Of a DNA stretch of 41,812 nt, positions 9,101 to 18,300 are shown one piece after another. The stretch is from Bacteroidaceae bacterium (GTDB lineage Bacteria > Bacteroidota > Bacteroidia > Bacteroidales > Bacteroidaceae), in the NCBI GenBank assembly GCA_017935785.1, contig JAGBGU010000004.1, forward strand, positions 1 through 41,812, written 5' to 3'. The translations under genes and the position numbers were made by a program. The notes under the pieces were generated by a model. It had not been told where the DNA came from. It did not search any database and saw only the letters and a program-made list of their open reading frames with translations. Positions within the stretch are counted from its first letter, which is position 1. Every line of letters begins with the position of its first letter.

Positions 9101-10259
9101 TTTTGTCTGCGCTCTGGCAACGTACCTGGTTTCCGTTGGTGTTCTCATAAATGACTGTGCCGTAGCCCATATTGACAATATTGTAAATCTTTCCGCTTTC
9201 AACCGGCTTGTACTTGGAGTTGGCCAGCAATCCCTCCAAAATCTCTTCTTCGGTGAAGTTTTTCACTTCACTGATTGTCCAGTCTGAACCGGCATCACCG
9301 TTTGCTGTCCATTTGAACAGGTTGGTGGGGTTGTCTCCGTTCTCATTCAGACAGACATTGCCGCTGAAGCTGTTGTCTTCGGAAAGATTGATCCAGCTGC
9401 TTGTGCCGGTGTTGTTGGGACTGAACTGGATATAGATGGTTGTAGCGTTGGCGCTGGGAGAGCGGAAGTTGTCGTCATCGTCCAGATAGCGTCCTGTATC
9501 GCCGTTCCTAAGCGTATAGCCTTCTCCCTTCTTTTCCAGTATCCACACTTGTGACAACTTGTTCTTGTCAGAAATCTGGCCGATGGTGTTTGTCCCGTTG
9601 TCGGCAAGGCTGTAGTTGCTGCTGCGACGGTTGGTCAGGCGTACCAGACCGCCTTTGTTCAGCATATAGTTGACGTAGTCTCTTCCGGTCAGCTCTCCTG
9701 CTGTGGTAACTTCCATCTCCTTAAACACCCAGTCGCGTGTGCTGTTTGCACCGCCGGAGGTGGCATTTCCTGTTAAGGCTCCGTTATTGGACTGCATATA
9801 ATATTTGAGCCCGTTCTTCATGGTGCTCATTAGGGTGAAGTGTCCTTCTGCCCCCTCAATGGGCGTAATGGTATAAGGGGATACATCTGTAGGCTCGGCA
9901 GAAGTTCCGTTGTTGCGGCCGCCGCCCACGTTGCGGAAGTAGTTCCCCAGACCGCTCTTAATCAGGTAGCGTCCGTCTTCCTGCTTCTCCAGTTTTATCA
10001 GGTATCCGGCGTTTGCCGCGGCATCCCCATTGTTAGGGTTTTTGGTGGTTACGGTAAGTGTGTTGTCATTACCTTCTTTCACAAAACTTGAGGAATAGCC
10101 GTTGAAAAGGGCATACCATTTCCCCTCTTCCAATGTGGTGGCATTGCCGCCTACCTGCAGAATTTTGCCGCTGAATTCTTCCGCTTGTGCCCAAGAAGGA
10201 CATAAGCCAATAAAGGCCAGCAACATTGTTACAATGGCATAAGTAAGTCTTTTCGTCAT
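6108..10259 (-). CDS. Secreted M60 (enhancin-like) metallopeptidase with T9SS signal
   Basis: A 1383-residue secreted zinc peptidase. M60 enzymes cut mucins and other O-glycosylated proteins. I chose the ATG at 10259 because it starts a signal peptide (MTKRLTYAIVTMLLAFIGLCPSWAQA) and the promoter TATCTTTG at 10291-10298 lies inside the longer frame. Residues ~30-500 hold several trefoil/ricin-like repeats (GKWYALFNGY..., GGLVRLTNRRSSNY..., GKIYNIVNMGYG...). The M60 domain follows from ~570, with zinc-binding H835-E-M-G-H839 in GPSHEMGHNHQ and a downstream Glu-rich segment. The C-terminus (VYDLQGRRLKD...GIYLVNGKKVLVK) is a short T9SS-type sorting signal, so export and surface anchoring through the T9SS encoded at 27404-33335 is inferred. 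It has its own promoter and terminator and is probably monocistronic. Confidence 0.92.
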   Translation of the reverse strand: MTKRLTYAIVTMLLAFIGLCPSWAQAEEFSGKILQVGGNATTLEEGKWYALFNGYSSSFVKEGNDNTLTVTTKNPNNGDAAANAGYLIKLEKQEDGRYLIKSGLGNYFRNVGGGRNNGTSAEPTDVSPYTITPIEGAEGHFTLMSTMKNGLKYYMQSNNGALTGNATSGGANSTRDWVFKEMEVTTAGELTGRDYVNYMLNKGGLVRLTNRRSSNYSLADNGTNTIGQISDKNKLSQVWILEKKGEGYTLRNGDTGRYLDDDDNFRSPSANATTIYIQFSPNNTGTSSWINLSEDNSFSGNVCLNENGDNPTNLFKWTANGDAGSDWTISEVKNFTEEEILEGLLANSKYKPVESGKIYNIVNMGYGTVIYENTNGNQVRCQSADKSKFSQYWRIINENGKYYIQNVLSERYIKKQNGAFSQIYSTSATKSASANGFTLSKTDNDTEHTYAIVDQNPAGLHCDASSNVVGWYYTDNNNSIWGFQPVEVTEEEIAEARKSYVEFETLSKNLSAYNTHMKALFSDLAFTALKEEIAALTDEELAANADFAALSTALQEIVLKVKHNDWKQFTDETTGYTADYERFFRIADYKVYSHHQKMSWSDQTDMSNSFGRLSNPTGITGYAGDIVYIFVDGEVSGDCVLAAETVTGTSNTGAQTVLKPGLNAVMLGDQSNLYIFYELQDPNKYLADYPDIKIHIQGGRLNGYWDATRGMTNADWKLLQKELLKESPVLNLKTENLVFCMDANEVKKAEPNEMEGLMHVWNTILTNEERYMGLEEFEGRYRNIWNCFSVDHNYMYASTYGTYYHWNTLGAVMNYHNMTHQGEGNEGGGMWGPSHEMGHNHQKTICVVGTMEASNNLFSNINQFEQGVSTTRYRSPIANFEEFNARKPWSSRDITISTRMYFQLYLYFHEMKNDTTFLPRLFKELRKRPINKHGNGWDGSLSSGENVGGYATQGRQDYLHFAKVVCDVAQADLSEFFESYGMFIPVTNHFVGDYANYFVSTTQADIDEARAYMQKYPKKLNNIMFIDDHIATGQKANPNNIFGAAPAANGLKVNCCTYEGSKMGTAGDVGMYTDFKNTYENDGYYYSWNSFSRQVRVVGTGAVGFKVYNNEGRLVYLSNKKTFTLPKEVAENDFIIKAAEGNGADVLVPRGSKNVMIDVYYPGQAESRLLYADENFEALPTNAIGFVRTEQEQATPEGLKTIANVVDETGHAARITINGNLPWNNPADIQADEVAFTKDIEGYAALNLPFTVTKNEVPGLKTATYSNGKLTIEDAEAVEAGQPVILQGNAQISVSQASVAKGNYKQEANVTTLGADGESVVTLEQAAPFVYNLQNADGIENIQTNGTTAKGENAVYDLQGRRLKDVPAKKGIYLVNGKKVLVK

Positions 10260-10290
10260 ATTATTATGTTTTTTATGTGTTAGTCGCGGG

Positions 10291-10298
10291 CAAAGATA
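10291..10298 (-). promoter_or_regulatory. Bacteroidetes -7 element of the M60 gene
   Basis: The minus strand reads TATCTTTG, a perfect TAnnTTTG, 32 bases upstream of the chosen ATG at 10259. Its position rules out the start at 10301. Confidence 0.7.
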
Positions 10299-10351
10299 CA
10301 CTATTTCTTTGAATTTGTAATCATTCTAAATCATAAAAAAAGTGAAAAAAA

Positions 10352-10374
10352 CGGCCAATATCAATGATTGGCCG
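10352..10374 (-). terminator. Terminator after the first discoidin-repeat gene
   Basis: The stem GGCCAAT/ATTGGCC with an 8-9 base loop is followed on the minus strand by a run of seven T, about 30 bases past the stop at 10404. It is a strong intrinsic terminator. Confidence 0.85.
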
Positions 10375-10403
10375 CTTTTGTTAAAAAGAGATTGGATATT
10401 TGA

Positions 10404-13400
10404 TTACTTAACCATTACCTTTACACCGTTCAGGATGTAGATGCCACGGCCCAGACCCTTCAGGTCGTTCAGGGTGGCGTTCTTCTTTATCTGGCGTCCG
10501 TTCAGGTCGTATACGGTGCCGCTCTTGGCCACGTTGTCCAGGGTTCCCTGGATAGATACAGCGGTAACGTCTCCGCTGATTTCCAGAACCAGGCTGTATG
10601 AGCCGGCTGCATCAACTGTGGTCTGCCCGAAGAGAACGTATGCTGTGTTGGCGCTTACGTCGCGTGTGCAGTCGGTGTTCTCTTCGCCGGTTGCACCTTC
10701 CACTCCGTTGTTTACAAATACGGGAGTACCCTTGTCTACCCACTGGTAAGCGAAGGTTCCAACCAGGCCATTGACAGTCTTGGGCTCAGAAACCACTTCG
10801 TTACCGATGGTGAATTCAACTTCTTCTGTAAGCACTTCCTCTCCTTCTGCAGGCTCAGTGTAATCACCGGTTTCTCCGTGGATGTAAATGTAGGGCTCTC
10901 CGGCTTCGGCCTTCTCAATGGCGTTCAGGGCCAGATAGTTCTTTTCGCCTTCGGTGAAGGTTCCGGCTACAGTGTACATTCCTTCCTCTGTGCCAACAGA
11001 TACGGGGTAGCACTGAGCGTAGATCTTACCGGGACGTACATCGCGGAGAATAGTGTTGTTGAGTTCGTCAACATCCTCAGCTTCCTTGATCATGATACCA
11101 GAGTTGCTTCCGGCGGTGTTGGCTTCCCAGGTAACCAGACGGTGGTCAGCACGCTGGGCATGCAGGTTGGTTACATCTGTTCCGCTCAAAGACATACCGG
11201 CAATCAGGTTCTGTCCCATACCCAGGGCGCTGATCTTGAAGGTGGTGGGAACCAGTGACAAGGTTACGTTGTTATTGTTTCTTGCGGTACAGTTGATGTA
11301 CAGACCGGTAGCCTTGTTCTGGATAACGTATGCTGTGTCGCCTACAGCGATGAAGCGGAACATGCTTCCGGCGTCGCCGGTAAACTCGGTGTAGTACATG
11401 GGTGTTCCTTCGCGTACATCCTCGCCGTTCAGGGTTTCAATGTAGTCGTTGTTGTCGCCCTCGGGAGTTTCGCGGCGTCCGGCTGTTACGTATTGGCCGA
11501 AGAGGTTGCCCAATCCGGATGTCTCGTCAATGGATCCGGACTTGTTCCATTTGTACTCATCGTACATTTCTTCGGTTGCGTAGTGCATGTAATACCACTT
11601 ACCGGTTGAAATCTTGTTGGCCTTGGCATACATGGCCTTTACGGCTGCATCCAGACCGGCAATCCATTCTTCGCTCTTTGCTGTCTCGTACACACCGCCC
11701 TTGTCGTATGCCTTCACTTCGGCCATTACAGCATCGAACTCGTCAGTGGCGCCTTCGCTCCAGTAACCGGGCTGGTCGCCGTACACTACGTTCTTGGCTG
11801 AGTTTTCAGCTACGGCAATGGCTGAACGCAAGGGAGTGGGGTCTACATATTTCTCCACGAATGCATCGTAAGCGCTCTTCAGTGCATTGTAGTGCTCAAC
11901 GGTGATTTCCTCCTGGTTGGCGGGAATGGCGCTGATGGCAGCCTTCAGATTGGTAGAAAGTTCGCCCAGCATTACCATCTGGCTTGTGGGGTTCTCTGTA
12001 ACGGTGGCTGCATACATCTGGAATTCAGAAACGTGTCCGTAGCCGCGGTTGTTGGTTGTGGCGTTGATGTAGAAGCGGATATACTTGTATCCCTTAGTCT
12101 CGAAACCGCTGGAAAGTATGGTCTCGGTGTTGCTGGCATAAGGAGTACTCAGCACACCCAGCTTTTCACAAGCGCCCTTCTCGGCGTCGGGTTCGTTGGT
12201 GCCGTATACGCCCCATTCTGTAATGTGGTCATTGGCTACGGCGCGGCGGGTAAACTGGATGGCACCGCCGGTTACGGTCTCGGGTTCAGTGAGTTCCACT
12301 TGCAGGTAATGTGTACCGTTGGGACGGTCTCCGTCTTCCCAGCGGCTGTGCCAGTAGGTGGTGGTGTTGCCGTCCAGCAGATAGGGATACACCTCTTCAA
12401 TTGTCGGACACTGAGTGTCGGTGGTGGTCATGGGGCTGCTGAACTGGGCAGGATCGCTTATAAGGGGCATTTCCAGATTCACTTCCTCGGTCTGCAGGTC
12501 GCGGGCAATATCCAGCATATTGCTTCCGGCGGTTACCATTGATGCTACGCTTGCCAGCATGATGTCGCGGTCGCGGATGGGAGCATAGTCTTCAATCATC
12601 TTTTCTGCCACAGCCTCGTCTACGGGAATCAGGTACCATGTGCTGGCATCTGCGGCAGCTTCCCAACCTACGATGTCTCCGCTGTTGTTCACACCACCGC
12701 CGTGTCCGCCCTGGTGCAGCAGGGTGAATCCGCTGTTCTGGTCGGCACGGGCCATAGTAATAATGTATCCGTGTTCCTCGTTCTGGCTGCTATAGTTGAA
12801 TGCCAACTCGCTCTCCAGAGGATCCAGTGTCTTGTCCACAGTTACTATGGTGCTCTTCGCAACGGTGTCTACACGACCCTCGTTTGCACAGTTGTAAACC
12901 TTGTAGTTGCCGGTTTCTTCGTTGTAGTCCACTCTGAACAGGAAGGTTATGTCTGTCTCGTCCAGTGTCTTCCACTTCAGGTTGATGCCGTCGGCAAACA
13001 TGGCCTTGGTGGGATTGGTGGTTGTGGTTTCTACCATCTGCTCGCCGGTATCAGGGTCAATAACGGGCTCGCCGTTCTCGTCCACAACGGGAGTTTCGGT
13101 GGTGTTGGTGTACTGAAGTCCGGTGGCAAAGAAGTAGTAGCCGCTGGCAAAGGGTCTCAGTCCAACCTTTGAATCCAGAATGGCCTGGTAGTTGGCCTGT
13201 ATGCGGGCAATGATTTCTTCTGCCTGCTCAACGGTAAGAATCTCTTCGATTTCGCCGGACAGGTAGTCGTTTACATACACCAAATCTTTCTGGAAGGCTT
13301 CCCACGCCTCTACGTTGCTGTACTGTCCGGGCTCGGTTCCCAGGTCAAATTCGCTTCCGTTTCCGGGCAGGTATCCGTCATATTGGGTCAGGATGTTGTT

Positions 13401-13976
13401 AAACATATAGGCAACAAGCCCCTGTCCTTCTGCACGGTATATCTGCATTTCTGCCGCATGCCAGTATTTGCGGAAGGTGGGTTTACAGTCATATACGGTG
13501 AAACGCAGGTAGTTTACGGGTTCGGAAATCTTCCATGCAGGAGAAACCTCGGCTGTGCCGGCTCCCTTAAAGCCGATTTCCAGTGTGTCAATAATACTCC
13601 AGTTTTCTCCGTCCACGCTGCCGTCAATGGCAAACTTGGTGGGATGGTCGTTTGCTGCACTGGCGCGGCGCTGCATGAAGAGTACCATGTCGCCGCTGAT
13701 GGCCTCGGTAAACTGAACCTGTACATAGTGGTGGGTGGCATTGCCCACGTTGCTGGCCCATGCAGTGTGCCAGTAGGTGGCGGGGTCGTTGTCAATCAGT
13801 GAATACAGGATACATGTAGCGCCCTCGTTAGCAGTGCTTTCCGAGTGGGGACTGCTCAGCTGTGTGCTGTCTGTGATCAGCGGCACCATGCCGTAATCAT
13901 CCAGATTCTGAGCACTTACAGTTACGGCCGATACAAACATCAGCATCATAAGGAAAAGAGATGTAATTTTTCTCAT
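10404..13976 (-). CDS. Large secreted protein, two F5/8 type C (discoidin) domains, T9SS signal
   Basis: A 1190-residue secreted protein with signal peptide MRKITSLFLMMLMFVSAVTVSA. Two discoidin-like domains are visible. The first spans ~25-182 (LITDSTQLSSPHSES, LIDNDPATYWHTAW, YVQVQFTEA, WHAAEMQIY). The second spans ~505-655 (LISDPAQFSSP, LLDGNTTTYWHSRW, YLQVELTEP, YGHVSEFQMY). Both share the discoidin pattern of a D-x-T-YWH loop and a conserved final strand. Between and after them are beta-rich segments and a helical stretch (~660-790) of FIVAR type. The C-terminus (GTVYDLNGRQIKKN...GIYILNGVKVMVK) is a T9SS-like signal. The role is probably carbohydrate or glycoprotein binding at the cell surface; no catalytic domain is recognised. 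It is a paralogue of 15347-19027, with the same order of domains. Confidence 0.88.
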   Translation of the reverse strand: MRKITSLFLMMLMFVSAVTVSAQNLDDYGMVPLITDSTQLSSPHSESTANEGATCILYSLIDNDPATYWHTAWASNVGNATHHYVQVQFTEAISGDMVLFMQRRASAANDHPTKFAIDGSVDGENWSIIDTLEIGFKGAGTAEVSPAWKISEPVNYLRFTVYDCKPTFRKYWHAAEMQIYRAEGQGLVAYMFNNILTQYDGYLPGNGSEFDLGTEPGQYSNVEAWEAFQKDLVYVNDYLSGEIEEILTVEQAEEIIARIQANYQAILDSKVGLRPFASGYYFFATGLQYTNTTETPVVDENGEPVIDPDTGEQMVETTTTNPTKAMFADGINLKWKTLDETDITFLFRVDYNEETGNYKVYNCANEGRVDTVAKSTIVTVDKTLDPLESELAFNYSSQNEEHGYIITMARADQNSGFTLLHQGGHGGGVNNSGDIVGWEAAADASTWYLIPVDEAVAEKMIEDYAPIRDRDIMLASVASMVTAGSNMLDIARDLQTEEVNLEMPLISDPAQFSSPMTTTDTQCPTIEEVYPYLLDGNTTTYWHSRWEDGDRPNGTHYLQVELTEPETVTGGAIQFTRRAVANDHITEWGVYGTNEPDAEKGACEKLGVLSTPYASNTETILSSGFETKGYKYIRFYINATTNNRGYGHVSEFQMYAATVTENPTSQMVMLGELSTNLKAAISAIPANQEEITVEHYNALKSAYDAFVEKYVDPTPLRSAIAVAENSAKNVVYGDQPGYWSEGATDEFDAVMAEVKAYDKGGVYETAKSEEWIAGLDAAVKAMYAKANKISTGKWYYMHYATEEMYDEYKWNKSGSIDETSGLGNLFGQYVTAGRRETPEGDNNDYIETLNGEDVREGTPMYYTEFTGDAGSMFRFIAVGDTAYVIQNKATGLYINCTARNNNNVTLSLVPTTFKISALGMGQNLIAGMSLSGTDVTNLHAQRADHRLVTWEANTAGSNSGIMIKEAEDVDELNNTILRDVRPGKIYAQCYPVSVGTEEGMYTVAGTFTEGEKNYLALNAIEKAEAGEPYIYIHGETGDYTEPAEGEEVLTEEVEFTIGNEVVSEPKTVNGLVGTFAYQWVDKGTPVFVNNGVEGATGEENTDCTRDVSANTAYVLFGQTTVDAAGSYSLVLEISGDVTAVSIQGTLDNVAKSGTVYDLNGRQIKKNATLNDLKGLGRGIYILNGVKVMVK

Positions 13977-14027
13977 GAATGTAAATAGTTTGAGTTAATA
14001 AAAAGTGTTTATGTATATTTCGAGCTG

Positions 14028-14035
14028 CAAAGATA
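14028..14035 (-). promoter_or_regulatory. Bacteroidetes -7 element of the first discoidin-repeat gene
   Basis: The minus strand reads TATCTTTG, 51 bases upstream of the ATG at 13976. This gives a short leader before the gene. Confidence 0.65.
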
Positions 14036-14104
14036 GATAATTTGTGACAGATAAACGAAAAAAACCATGTGCCCTTCTTGTCTTTTAAGAGATGTTAACT
14101 AAAA

Positions 14105-14132
14105 GGCGCCCTTTAGTCGCGTAAAGGGCACC
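14105..14132 (-). terminator. Terminator after the PepSY-like gene
   Basis: On the minus strand an 11 bp stem GGTGCCCTTTA/TAAAGGGCGCC with a 6-base loop is followed by TTTTAGTT. It isolates the PepSY-like gene from the next promoter at 14028. Confidence 0.85.
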
Positions 14133-14192
14133 GGATGGATTCTTGCTTTTGTGTTTCAATCATTTTTTCCAAATTGTCTTACCTGTTTTCCA

Positions 14193-14630
14193 TTAGCTGT
14201 CAATGCGTAAGAATTGTCCGTCTTTGTTGAACTTGATTTCCAGTCCGTTCTCCAAGTCTACGTCGTATCCTCTGAAATCCAGGTCTATTTCCTTAACTTT
14301 TATTCCTGCATAATTGGCTTTCAGGTAAGAGGCAATAGCGGCGGGCAATGCGCTTTCGGGTACGGACGAACGGTTGCAGTCAATGTTTTCCCAGTTTCCT
14401 TCGCTGTCAAATTCAATCTTGCTTCCGTCTGCAAAAATCACGTTGTATTCTTTGCTGAACCAGTCTCTCTCGGTTGTGGTGGCGGCAATCTTCTTGCCCT
14501 TGAAATTTTTGTCCAGGAACATCTTTGCCTGTGCCGGCAACTGGTTGGTGTTTATGGGCTGGTCGTTATCTGCGCTAACGGTGATAATTCCTAAAAAGGC
14601 TACTGCCAGGGTCATCATAATCTTCTTCAT
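14193..14630 (-). CDS. PepSY-like periplasmic protein
   Basis: A 145-residue exported protein with signal peptide MKKIMMTLAVAFLGIITVSA. The mature part is a tandem of two PepSY/BLIP-like units. Each has a helix followed by strands with the pattern YnVxFxDGSKIEFDxxGNWxxIDC (residues ~62-85) and YDVDLENGLEIKFNKDGQFLRIDS (~122-145). Proteins of this kind (DUF2874-type) are common in Bacteroidales. They are thought to be periplasmic inhibitors or ligand-binding proteins, but no specific role is established. It has its own terminator at 14105-14132 and probably its own promoter (TAGTTTTG on the minus strand at 14716-14723). It sits between the two discoidin-protein genes without obvious functional connection. 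Confidence 0.85.
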   Translation of the reverse strand: MKKIMMTLAVAFLGIITVSADNDQPINTNQLPAQAKMFLDKNFKGKKIAATTTERDWFSKEYNVIFADGSKIEFDSEGNWENIDCNRSSVPESALPAAIASYLKANYAGIKVKEIDLDFRGYDVDLENGLEIKFNKDGQFLRIDS

Positions 14631-14879
14631 AATGTGTTTTGTTTAATGGTTATTACTTTTCGTTTTTTCTTTTTTATTGTTCTTTTTCTCTGCTTTGTAT
14701 TCTATTGACCATAAACAAAACTATAGGTTTAAGCATGCCGCAGACTTTAACTTTCTTTAATGTCTCTTGTGATTTTGTAACAAGTTTTGCATCCCTTTAT
14801 TCTCTGTTTTCTGAAACATAGTGCTTAAATTGTTGCAGAACAGTGCTGTAAAAGTTTTTTCTCAGTGGCAAAGTTTTTG
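14631..14879. other. Gap upstream of the PepSY-like gene
   Basis: T-rich on the plus strand and non-coding. The only signal is a possible minus-strand -7 element TAGTTTTG (complement at 14716-14723), ~85 bases upstream of the PepSY-like ATG. I see no RNA gene. Confidence 0.4.
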
Positions 14880-14963
14880 TTCCAAAGTTTGGAACATGTA
14901 TTCCAAACAATGAAATACATATTCCAAAGCATGAAACATGTGTTTCAAATGCTGAAACAAACT
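14880..14963 (+). repeat. Four tandem 21 bp units with internal palindromes
   Basis: The units begin at 14880, 14901, 14922 and 14943 and follow the pattern TTCCAAannnTGaAAcAtgta. They contain palindromes such as TTCCAAAGTTTGGAA (14880-14894) and TGAAACATGTGTTTCA. Read from a GTG at 14865, they would encode a 7-residue repeat FQ-x-(L/M)-(E/K)-x-(V/I), but no ribosome site supports translation and the frame runs on into the MITE-like element at 15045. The array is more likely a DNA repeat than a gene. Confidence 0.7.
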
Positions 14964-15044
14964 CTTTATAACTGGCAAAAAACTTTTTCTCTTAATAGAA
15001 GAAACAATATCATAGCTGCCGGAAAACAATTTCATAGGTGTCTG

Positions 15045-15245
15045 TTAAGGGATGTTCTAAAAATTATGTCGCGTTGATTTTCGTTCTTCTTTCGGATGTG
15101 CTTTTGTGAGTTGAAAAAGGAGCATAGCGGGCTATGCGACTGATGAGACTTGACAAAATGACACCGAAAAAGTCGAAAAGCGACCGAAACGGAGAACATC
15201 AGAATCGGTAAAACTTAAAATCAGAATTTTTAGAACGTCCCTTAA
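15045..15245. mobile_element. MITE-like element with 21 bp terminal inverted repeats
   Basis: The ends TTAAGGGATGTTCTAAAAATT (15045-15065, 21 bases with the outer TTAA) and its complement at 15225-15245 match with one mismatch. The 201 bp interior has no coding capacity. It contains a hairpin GCATAG/CTATGC (15122-15137) and further imperfect inverted symmetry (ATTTTCGTTCT... against ...AGAACATCAGAAT). Outer TTAA at both ends could be a target duplication or part of the repeat. No transposase for it lies in this window. It is inserted between the 21 bp array and the terminator of the next gene. Confidence 0.75.
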
Positions 15246-15288
15246 GACTTTTAGTGTGGTTGCCCTGGAGATGGAAGGAAACAAAAAA

Positions 15289-15314
15289 GAAGGCCCTCCG
15301 AGTGGAGAGCCTTC
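15289..15314 (-). terminator. Terminator after the second discoidin-repeat gene
   Basis: On the minus strand the arms GAAGGCTCTCC and GGAGGGCCTTC pair with one mismatch or wobble and are followed by a T-run (TTTTTTG). It lies ~33 bases past the stop at 15347. Confidence 0.85.
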
Positions 15315-15346
15315 TTTAACAATATAATGTGTAGGTTTCTGAGAAA

Positions 15347-18300
15347 TTACTTAACCATAACCTTTACACCGTTCAGGATGTAGATGCCGCGGCCCAGACC
15401 CTTCAGGTCGTTCAGGGTTGCGTTCTTCTTTACCTGACGTCCGCTCAGATCATATACGGTTCCGCTCTTGGCAACGCTTTCCAGTGTGCTTTCAATACCG
15501 TCCATGATGGTGGGCGTGCCGTTGATCTGGATAACCAAGTCGTATTCGCCTGCGGGGTCAACCTGCTGGTAACCGAACTTCAGGTAAGCGCTGTAAGCCT
15601 TTACGCTGCGGTTGTCGAAGGTGCTGAAATTGCCATCCTCATCCTCAACAATCTTTTGTTCAGCGGTTTCGGCTGTGTTCTTGTTGAAGATTACGGCTCC
15701 AGACTCGGCGGTGGCGGCGGCATAGGTACCGATCAGACCGTTGATGCTGTCAGCCTGGGCGGCAAATCCAGTAAAGGCCTGCTCGAACTGATAAGGCTCT
15801 GCAGTAACCTCTTCGCCTTCAATGTAATCCTCGGGAGTGCCAACAATAGCGATGTAGGGCACACCAGGCTGTGTCTCGCTGATTACGTTCAGAGCCACAT
15901 AGCTTTCTTCGCCTTCAGTATAGGTTCCGGCTACGGTGTAGATTGAAACATCGCTGCCATTTACAGTCTTAATGGCTGCGGGCTGGCAGACAGGATAAAT
16001 CTGTCCGGCAATCAGGTCGCGGGTTACAGTCTTGGTGGCGTCGTTTTCGTTTACGTCGCCAGCTTCCTCCAACCACAGACCAGAGTTGCTGCTGGGTTCT
16101 GCACTGCTCCAAGATACCAGACGGTGGTTGGCCTTCTTACCATGCAGGTTGGTCTTGGCTGCACCGGCCAGAGACTTACCGGCCATCAGCATAGAACCGT
16201 AACCGATGGGGTTCACCTGGAAGGTGGTGGGGTCAAGGCTCAGTCTTACCTCTGTGCTGTTTGTTGAGTAGATGTTGATGTACAGACCGCTGGCCTTGTT
16301 TTGGATGATGTAGGCGCTGTCTCCGATTTCGATGAAGCGGAACAGGGCGGCATCTGCATTAGTGATGTTGTCCAACTCGGTGAAGTACATGTAGTCGCCT
16401 TCGCGCATTTCCTCGTTTTCCATTACTTCAATGAGGCCTCTGTATTCCTCATTGTCGGTATACTTGGCTACGGCTGCATATTGTCCGTGCAGAGCGCCAA
16501 ACAAATATTCACCTCCGTCGTAAGTTACATTCAGTGTGTTGCCCTTGCTCCATCCGTACTTGTCGTAGGTTTCCTCGGTGGGGAACTGGATGCGGTACCA
16601 CTTGTCTGTGCTAATGTTCTTGGCTGCGCCCATGAAGGCCTCGGCGGCAGCAATGATGTTGGCTGTATATTCGTCCAGCTTTTCTTGGTCATAAGAACCA
16701 GCCTTGTCGTATGCGTTTGCAGCGTTGATGGCTTCGGTCAAGGCATTTGCTTCGGCATCACTTGCCCAGTAACCTACGTTGTCGCCAACAACCAGCATTT
16801 CAGGATAGCCCTTGTACTGGGCTACGGTATTACGCATCTCAGTGGGGTCGTTCAGTATGGCTACAAATGCATCGTATGCGGCCTGCAGGCTGTTCAGATC
16901 TTCAATGGTAAGGTCTTCGTCTGCAGTATTGGCAGCCTTGTCAAGCTCAGCCTGCATGTTGGTGCCCACTTCGCCCATGGTCTCAATCTGAGGTGTGCCG
17001 ACGGGCTTGAACAGCTGGAATCCGCCCATGTGGAAGAATCCGCGAGTGCCGTAGTCTGGACCTTGGCTTGCTTCGCAAACCAGACGGATATACTTGTAGG
17101 GGGTATTCAGAGTGAAACGGTCAGTGGTAACTTCCACTACACCATTGGTCCAGGGAGTAGACAGAGAGTCGGCAATCAGTTCCCATCCTTCAGTGGTTAT
17201 AGCACGCAATGCCATGGTGTCCTCGGGAGTGGTAATTTCGCCTACGTTGTCAAAGTCTACATAGTTTTCCTTGGAAGATTCATCGTTAGAACCATAGATG
17301 CTCACCATGGTGGGGTTGTCGTTGCTGCCTCCGGTGCCACGGCGCTGAATCCATGCATACATTTCGCCTTCAATAGGCTCGTCGAAACTGATGTCCAGGA
17401 AGTGTACTCCGCTAATATCTACAATACCGTATTTGGTGTGCCAGTGGGTGCTGGAGTTGCCGTCCAGCAGGTTGTTGATGTTACCGTCAGTGGCGTGAGT
17501 CAATGGGCTGCTGAACTGGTCGTTGCGGGTGATGAGGCCTTCCTTATAGAAATCCTGGGCAACTTCCATAGCAGTTTGTGCTTTGCCCAGCAGTTCCTTG
17601 TACTGCAGAACCAGCACGTCGTGGTTCTTGATGGGAGCATAAGCGTCAATCAGTGCCTGAGCCTCTTCGTTGCTCACGGGCTCAAGCCACCATTCTGATG
17701 TACCCTTGTCGCTGTCGTACGGAGCGCCTTTCTCAAAGGTGGCGGCCCATGTTGTCAGCTTGTCACCTTCGCCGGCACCGCGGCTGTGGCTCATCATGTG
17801 CATGTAGGTACCGCTGGTAGCCCATTCATTGGCGCGGAGATAGACGATGTCGCGTTCCTTGGTTTCGCCATTGTAGGTAACTTCTTCTCTGCCTGCCCAA
17901 TCGAACTTCATGACGAGGGCGTTCTCAGCGGTGGTCATGCCTACGGGGTAGCCGGATGACTTGAAGCCCATGTCTGTGGCGGCATTGTACATATTAACGG
18001 TATTGTCCTCATTGCGTGAGATGTACCATATATCGCGGCAGTCTTCCAAGTCCAGTGTGTGCCATCCGGCAGTGCTGTCCATCAGGGCATACATAGACTT
18101 CTTCATGTAAGTTCTTTCCATGATGGGTTCGTCAAACTCGTTCATCTCACCGGTGTCAATGTCCTTGTAGAAGTCCAGGTTGGCGATGATGCGGTAGTAA
18201 CCGTCAGCGGGGATAGAGTATTCAATGAGTGAAGCCTTGTATTTGGCAAACAACTCCTCTGCCTGTTGCAGCAGGGCGGCAAGTTCCTCGTTGCTGGGAC

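Noticed and set aside
14865..15077. 70-codon frame with heptad pattern
   Set aside because: GTG start without a ribosome site, its repeat comes from the 21 bp DNA array and its end from the MITE-like element. Kept only as a repeat and a finding.
16301..17698. Long plus-strand frame (465 codons) opposite the second discoidin-repeat gene
   Set aside because: A shadow frame of the well-supported minus-strand gene, with the Val/Gly-rich composition expected from that reading.
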